Shown in pieces: positions 6,435-10,271 of a stretch of 10,271 bases of DNA. A program made the position numbers and the translations under genes. The DNA comes from Bacillota bacterium (lineage in GTDB: Bacteria > Bacillota_A > Clostridia > Lachnospirales > WQUN01): the NCBI GenBank assembly GCA_009786175.1, contig WQTQ01000142.1:1-10271 (forward strand). The letters run 5' to 3'. The notes under the pieces are model-generated. The model worked only from the letters and a program-made list of their open reading frames with translations, was not told the DNA's origin and did no database searches. Positions within the stretch are counted from its first letter, which is position 1, and every line of letters starts with the position of its first letter.

Positions 6435-6464
6435 ACAATACATTACACCAGGCGTGGTTGTCAA
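6435..6464 (-). promoter_or_regulatory. Probable promoter of the leader-nucleotidyltransferase-uvrA operon
   Basis: On the minus strand a perfect TTGACA (6464-6459) is followed after 18 bases by TATTGT (6440-6435), a 4/6 match to the -10 consensus. It is followed in turn by the ribosome binding site and ATG of the leader ORF, about 30 bases downstream of the -10. Confidence 0.5.
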
Positions 6465-6473
6465 GCTATTCTC

Positions 6474-6493
6474 ACCCCCTGATATCAGGGGGT
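6474..6493. terminator. Perfect 20-bp palindrome behind the GNAT gene
   Basis: ACCCCCTGAT and its exact complement form a 20-bp palindrome that starts 4 bases after the GNAT stop codon. In RNA it gives a G-C-rich hairpin with a tiny loop, but no U-run follows on the minus strand (GAGAATAGC). It also lies 9 bases upstream of the next -35 box. It may therefore be a weak or factor-dependent terminator, or an operator for the promoter beside it. Confidence 0.5.
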
Positions 6494-6497
6494 AAAC

Positions 6498-7301
6498 CTA
6501 CACACTTGGCGTAATGCCATACGCTTTAAACTGATACCCGTCTTTTGGGACCCATGCCCACAACTCGTAATCTACAAACCCGCATTTCCTGTAAAACTCA
6601 ACTGCACCGCCTACACAAATGTCGTCCGATTTATCTTTACACCGCCGTATTGTCTCTTCAATTAAAAACCTGCCGCACCCTTTGCCATGATACTCGGGCG
6701 CGACAAAAATCCAGTCTAAATCCGTTTGCTTCACATCGTTATCGTAGGCAGAAATGCTAATTGCGGCCAAACTGCCCGTGGCTTTGTCTTTGACAAAAAA
6801 CCAAAGGGACGGGTCAAAGGCCGAATAGGACATCATTTTCTTAATATTTTTATCGTTTAGCCACTCTTTTCCGCCGTTAATTATTTCTGCGGCTTTTGCA
6901 AAATGCTGTTGGCTGGTAAAATCGAAATCCACAGCTTCATACAGCGGTGATTTATCATTTTTTGGACGGTAACTAAAGTCGTACCGCAGCCCCCAGGCAT
7001 ACGAGGGGCTAAAGCCCGTTAACTGCCCCTTTACGGAATCGTATAAATGGGCGGGCAAACTAATACAGTCGAAGCTGTTAAGCACATCTGCGGGGATGTG
7101 CATTTTATTGTCCGGCGAATGGTAAACCACAAGATGATTGTTGTAGACAGTGTAGCAGCAATCATGCTGCGGCAGGTAAAACGACTCGCCGTTTTCAATT
7201 AAATATTTTACCTTCCAATAGGCAAAGACAGCTATGCCCGGTGTTTTGGCAAGGAATAACTGTTTGTATTTTTCTAAAAAATAAGATGCGGATATTTTCA
7301 T
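6498..7301 (-). CDS. GNAT-family N-acetyltransferase
   Basis: A 267-residue protein whose C-terminal third is a GNAT domain. LDWIFVAPEYHGKGCGRFLIEETIRR (195-220) contains beta-4 and the acetyl-CoA pyrophosphate loop, with HGKGCG in the place of the R/Q-x-x-G-x-G/A motif. VGGAVEFYRKCGFVDYELWAW (230-250) is the usual 'a..fYek.GF' end. The N-terminal half (1-125) is not recognised; it is rich in aromatic residues and probably a degenerate GNAT half or a substrate domain, as in two-domain acetyltransferases. It would transfer an acetyl group from acetyl-CoA to an amine in the cytosol; the substrate is unknown. Its ATG shares one base with the ComEA stop (TAATG), so the two are translationally coupled and it is the last gene of the sortase-comEA operon. 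Confidence 0.82.
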   Translation of the reverse strand: MKISASYFLEKYKQLFLAKTPGIAVFAYWKVKYLIENGESFYLPQHDCCYTVYNNHLVVYHSPDNKMHIPADVLNSFDCISLPAHLYDSVKGQLTGFSPSYAWGLRYDFSYRPKNDKSPLYEAVDFDFTSQQHFAKAAEIINGGKEWLNDKNIKKMMSYSAFDPSLWFFVKDKATGSLAAISISAYDNDVKQTDLDWIFVAPEYHGKGCGRFLIEETIRRCKDKSDDICVGGAVEFYRKCGFVDYELWAWVPKDGYQFKAYGITPSV

Positions 7302-7987
7302 TATTGTCCCACCGTAACCAAATCCCTAAGCCTGTCCAGGGTAGCCTGGCCAATGCGGGATACGTTAATTAATTCATCTACAGAAGAAAACCCCCCGTGG
7401 CTTTCCCTAAACTCAATAATATTTGTTGCCAAAACAGGCCCTACACCGGGCAGTGTTTGCAGTTCTGCCACTGTAGCAGTATTTATGTTTATAAGCCCGT
7501 CTGTTTGCGCGGAAGATACCCCGGAGCGGGCAGACGCAGTGTCATCGTAAATAAACACATCGGTAATGTCGTCACCAATGGCGGGGATTATAATTTGCAT
7601 GGCATCCTGCAAAAACGCCGCCAAATTTACCCGCGCCAAGTCTGCATTCTGCGTTTCACCACCGGCCATTTGCAAAACATCATCTACCCTTGCGCCGTAA
7701 TAAAGGCTGTACACGCCGGGGCTGTTTACTTCGCCCACAATATGTACAACAATTGTTGTGGGTTCTTCCGCAATAGGCTCGGGCGGCATAGGCGGCAGCT
7801 CGGCCTCCGGTGCCGTGGGTGCGGGAATATTTTGTGCCGCAGGCATGTAAATAATATCCTCAGCTTGTATTATTCTGCCGCCGGATGTCCCCCGCGAAGC
7901 CATAAAAATAATACCCACAACAACTACGCACAGGCCCCCCAAAATTACGTAAATGTTGTCTTTGACAAATTCCAAAAAAATTTTCAT
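7301..7987 (-). CDS. comEA: ComEA-type competence DNA receptor
   Basis: A 228-residue membrane protein with classic ComEA order. A short cytosolic start is followed by one membrane segment (about 11-29, IYVILGGLCVVVVGIIFMA), a Pro/Ala/Glu-rich linker (about 48-77), an SLBB-type domain (about 79-135, VVHIVGEVNSPGVYSLYYGARVDDVLQMAGG), a second linker, and a C-terminal tandem helix-hairpin-helix DNA-binding domain (about 165-226, ININTATVAELQTLPGVGPVLATNIIEFR). ComEA binds double-stranded DNA outside the membrane and hands it to the ComEC channel. No comEB or comEC follows in this window, which is unusual, as they commonly form one operon. Start: ATG at 7987, 21 bases after the sortase stop, with a G-rich AGGGGGC before it. 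It is membrane-anchored, facing outward. Confidence 0.93.
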   Translation of the reverse strand: MKIFLEFVKDNIYVILGGLCVVVVGIIFMASRGTSGGRIIQAEDIIYMPAAQNIPAPTAPEAELPPMPPEPIAEEPTTIVVHIVGEVNSPGVYSLYYGARVDDVLQMAGGETQNADLARVNLAAFLQDAMQIIIPAIGDDITDVFIYDDTASARSGVSSAQTDGLININTATVAELQTLPGVGPVLATNIIEFRESHGGFSSVDELINVSRIGQATLDRLRDLVTVGQ

Positions 7988-8008
7988 TAGTACGCCCCCT
8001 AAATTATG

Positions 8009-8842
8009 TTAATTTGATTCGACTCGCAATCTTGCAATAACAATGTAGCGGTAATCCGTAAGGCCACGGACAGTTTCGCAAGTGGAAAGAATCAAAATAC
8101 GGTCGCTTTTATCAAGCACAATGTCATTAGTCCAAAGTGACTTTCGCTGCAATTCCAGTATAAATTCGTAAAACGCCTCGTCTGTATGGAAATTTGTTGT
8201 CAGGTAGCAAAAATCTATATGGGTACGGAAAAACGAAAAGATATCCCATACCGTTTCTTCGTAAGGGGTGGTAAGCAGAATGTATGTGTGTTCACGGAAG
8301 AAATTTTCGTTGTGGAAGTGACGAATGTTGTGAAATTTACTGCCATCAAACATGTTGTGTCCGTAAATTAACGTGTTATGGTCGTTAAGGGCATACAGAT
8401 CATTCTCGTAATCTAAGAATATTGCCCCGTGGACACTGCGCCGCAAACGGATGTCATGATAAAGATAAAATACATTGTTGCCGGTTTGCACAACAGGGTA
8501 AGAAATATTTGTGTCCGGAATTTCTATAAACCCTACAATATCCGGGTTGTCGTAATACTCGCGTAATTGAACAATGCGCGGAAGCAGCACCCTGGGCTGC
8601 GGTACATATTCTTCTGTGGGCTCGTGTTCACCTGTAGGCTCCGGTTCGTAAACCGGCGTTGGTACATCCGGTTCCGATGTTGGTGTGAGTGTCGGTGCTT
8701 CCGCTGTAGGCTGCGGGCGCGGCTCTCTAACAGCCGTTTCCGGCACCTCCACCATATTGCGGGAAAAATAAAATACAGCCCCTATTACAACCAGGGCAAT
8801 AAAAAAAAGATATATACAAATTCGCTTAATTTTGTTTGACAT
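8009..8842 (-). CDS. srtB: Class B sortase
   Basis: A 277-residue membrane transpeptidase. One N-terminal membrane segment (about 8-27) is followed by an unusually long Pro/Glu/Thr stalk (about 34-84), then the sortase barrel (about 90-275). The catalytic triad is visible: H162 in TLIYGHNM, C255 in ILSTCET and R265 in YRYIVIARL. The LSTC motif, the long helix before it and the overall length fit class B. Sortases cut a C-terminal sorting signal and join the protein to peptidoglycan or to another protein. No gene with an LPxTG- or NPxTN-type signal is visible in the window, so the substrate lies elsewhere. It is the first gene of the sortase-comEA-GNAT operon, with a promoter at 8917-8888. The ribosome binding site is modest (AAAGGA, about 11 bases before the ATG). 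srtB is used as a class name only. Confidence 0.9.
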   Translation of the reverse strand: MSNKIKRICIYLFFIALVVIGAVFYFSRNMVEVPETAVREPRPQPTAEAPTLTPTSEPDVPTPVYEPEPTGEHEPTEEYVPQPRVLLPRIVQLREYYDNPDIVGFIEIPDTNISYPVVQTGNNVFYLYHDIRLRRSVHGAIFLDYENDLYALNDHNTLIYGHNMFDGSKFHNIRHFHNENFFREHTYILLTTPYEETVWDIFSFFRTHIDFCYLTTNFHTDEAFYEFILELQRKSLWTNDIVLDKSDRILILSTCETVRGLTDYRYIVIARLRVESN

Positions 8843-8887
8843 TCGCTTTACAGTCCTTTACTTGTGTCAGAAGCTGTTCTCATATGT

Positions 8888-8917
8888 ATAGTACAACGGC
8901 GGAAGGGAATATGTCAA
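8888..8917 (-). promoter_or_regulatory. Probable promoter of the sortase-comEA-GNAT operon
   Basis: On the minus strand a perfect TTGACA (8917-8912) is followed after 18 bases by TACTAT (8893-8888), a 4/6 match to the -10 consensus. The start codon of the sortase lies about 45 bases further on. It sits directly behind the terminator of the upstream gene. Confidence 0.5.
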
Positions 8918-8947
8918 TTTCCGCAAAAATAAAAAGCATAAAACCGT

Positions 8948-8999
8948 GAAAACGATAATTCCCTATAGCGATTCAGAGCATTAGGGAATTATCGTTTTC
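8948..8999 (-). terminator. Terminator of the SLH surface-protein gene
   Basis: A perfect 18-bp stem (8948-8965 with 8982-8999) with a 16-base loop lies 32 bases after the stop codon of the SLH protein. On the minus strand it runs into CGTTTTCACGGTTTTATGC and further T-rich sequence. The stem is longer than most intrinsic terminators; an additional role in mRNA stability is possible. Confidence 0.8.
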
Positions 9000-9031
9000 G
9001 GGCATTCGACAGCCCCTGGTTACCAATAAAA

Positions 9032-10271
9032 CTACCAGCCGATAGATTCAATCCATAAGCGCATTACCGTAGCTACTTGTGCCCGGGTAACAGCGGCTGT
9101 GGGCTGGAAGCGGTTTGCGGGATCGTATGGTAAATCGCGGAACACGCCCTGCATTGTTAATTTATTAACCGCGCTTCTGGCATAGTTGCTTATTTGGTTA
9201 AAATCGCTGTAAGTGCGGTCCATTAAAATGTCCAGTGTTTCGCTGCCAAGGGCGTTTTGGTATCTGTATAAAACTGCCGCAAACTGCTCGTTTGTCATTA
9301 AATCGCTGGGGGCGAATAAGCCATTATCGTGGCCTGTTACTATTCCGTTGGCAGCAGCCCACATTACGGCGTTGGTATAATACTGGCCCGCCGCAACATC
9401 CGGGAACGGGTTAATAAACCCTGTTATGCTAGGCTCGCCGGTAAACCTGTACAACAATGTTACAACCATACCCCGTGTCATTGAGGAATATGGGTCAAAT
9501 TGGGTAGTTGTTACGCCCATTAACAAGCCACTGGCATGCATTGCCTGAACACCCTTGTAGAACCAGTCGTTGGCACTAACATCCATAAATGTGTTCCTGT
9601 ATGCTTCAACGGTAAACTCTGCGGTGGCATAAATGTCATCCCTAAAATTAACTTTCATCGCATGGGTGCCTGCCGCCAAAGTATTCAAATAAGATGCTTT
9701 TAAGTGGATTGCCGTTGTACCCTCTGCGGTGCCTGCAGTTGCCACAAAATGTGTACCCGCAGTAAGGGCGTTTCCGTCAACTTCTACACTTACAAATGCT
9801 GCTACGTGCCGCTCCGCATAATATATCAACGGCATATGGCCAAATTGAATAAATGCGCTTCTGTTGTCTACAAAATTGCCGGGTACAAACGTATAAATTG
9901 GCGGCTCTATTGTAATCATTCCGATATCTGTGTCCCGTGTCCATTGGGCTGTTACTTGTGTGTCGCGCCTTACATTATTGAACGGCACATCCCAACCCAG
10001 GAAAATATATCCTTCACGGAACACATAGGGTTCTACCGCTGCCCCGCCCATTGGTATTGCTTGCAGCAATGCCCCGCCGCCAACACGTACGCCGCCATTA
10101 AGGTTAAATGTTACCCTTGACATTTGAGGTGTAACGGGGGTTGGGGGAGGTGTGTAAACCGGCGGCACAACCGGGGTTACCGGTGTGGGGTCAGGGATGT
10201 GGATAGGAGGAACAACGGGAGGTGGGGCAGGCGTGTAAATTGGCGGGGTAACACCAACGTTGTCTGTATCC
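9032..10271 (-). CDS. S-layer-homology surface protein, N-terminal part outside window
   Basis: The frame is open from the right edge without a stop, so the gene is partial and the GTG at 10168 is internal. From the edge it encodes a Pro/Val/Thr-rich linker (about 45 residues, with repeats such as PPIYTPAP, PPIHIPDP and PPVYTPPP). A Listeria-Bacteroides (Flg_new / InlB B-type) repeat follows (VTFNLNGGVRVGGG...FREGYIFLGWDVP...QVTAQW), then a beta-rich Ig-like segment of about 110 residues. Three SLH repeats close the protein: FMDVSANDWFYKGVQAMHASGLLMG, FPDVAAGQYYTNAVMWAAANGIVTG, and YSDFNQISNYARSAVNKLTMQGVF, each followed by its 'F.P....tR.q....l.r' half. SLH triplets bind pyruvylated wall polymers and hold the protein on the cell surface. 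The C-terminal placement is common. No sortase signal is present, so the neighbouring sortase is not needed for its anchoring. Confidence 0.9.
   Translation of the reverse strand, partial: DTDNVGVTPPIYTPAPPPVVPPIHIPDPTPVTPVVPPVYTPPPTPVTPQMSRVTFNLNGGVRVGGGALLQAIPMGGAAVEPYVFREGYIFLGWDVPFNNVRRDTQVTAQWTRDTDIGMITIEPPIYTFVPGNFVDNRSAFIQFGHMPLIYYAERHVAAFVSVEVDGNALTAGTHFVATAGTAEGTTAIHLKASYLNTLAAGTHAMKVNFRDDIYATAEFTVEAYRNTFMDVSANDWFYKGVQAMHASGLLMGVTTTQFDPYSSMTRGMVVTLLYRFTGEPSITGFINPFPDVAAGQYYTNAVMWAAANGIVTGHDNGLFAPSDLMTNEQFAAVLYRYQNALGSETLDILMDRTYSDFNQISNYARSAVNKLTMQGVFRDLPYDPANRFQPTAAVTRAQVATVMRLWIESIGW

Noticed and set aside
7397..7990. 197-codon plus-strand ORF opposite comEA
   Set aside because: It mirrors the ComEA reading frame, is Cys/His/Tyr-rich as expected of antisense, and has no recognisable domain.
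10166..10168. GTG as start of the SLH protein
   Set aside because: The same Pro-rich linker continues upstream without a stop to the window edge, and no signal peptide follows this GTG.
1..10271. tRNA genes, rRNA or CRISPR arrays
   Set aside because: No cloverleaf with T-loop consensus, no rRNA sequence and no regularly spaced direct repeats were seen.
9032..10271. SLH protein as substrate of the neighbouring sortase
   Set aside because: The C-terminus ends in an SLH repeat without a sorting motif, hydrophobic segment or basic tail.

Overview
The window looks like a chromosomal segment of a low-to-mid GC, Gram-positive anaerobe, most likely a member of the Clostridia. The evidence is the strong AAGGAG-type ribosome binding sites, a class B sortase with a membrane anchor, a ComEA-type DNA receptor, a surface protein with S-layer homology (SLH) repeats and a Listeria-Bacteroides (InlB B-type) repeat, and a group II intron remnant. 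The genus cannot be named from this sequence.

Left part (1-2355), plus strand. The 3' two thirds of a methionyl-tRNA-synthetase-like class I ligase (1-1185) enters from the left edge. It lacks a recognisable KMSKS loop and carries two in-frame palindromic inserts. A gene-poor stretch (1186-1727) follows. It holds a long inverted repeat and, on the minus strand, the 3' end of a group II intron: the last 47 codons of the maturase, then domain V and domain VI. A promoter then drives a two-gene DUF433/DUF5615 toxin-antitoxin module (1728-2317), closed by a perfect 13-bp terminator stem that also faces the end of the convergent operon from the right.

Middle part (2383-6464), minus strand. A promoter at about 6464-6435 is followed by a 62-codon leader ORF with a strong ribosome binding site. 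That ORF runs across a large terminator-like hairpin. Downstream lie a nucleotidyltransferase-fold protein and a UvrA-like ABC ATPase, 12 bases apart. The layout (promoter, leader peptide, terminator, resistance-type genes) is what ribosome-controlled attenuation looks like. A 7+4 bp long-range pairing whose 5' strand covers the Pro-Pro codons of the leader makes it the best candidate here for an undescribed regulatory system.

Right part (6498-10271), minus strand. A sortase B - ComEA - GNAT acetyltransferase operon has its own promoter at about 8917-8888 and ends at a perfect 20-bp palindrome. Upstream of it, behind a perfect 18-bp terminator stem, is the C-terminal part of an SLH-anchored surface protein that enters from the right edge. 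The right half is cell-surface and DNA-uptake machinery. The centre is a probable stress or drug-response operon. The left carries mobile-element debris and a toxin-antitoxin pair.
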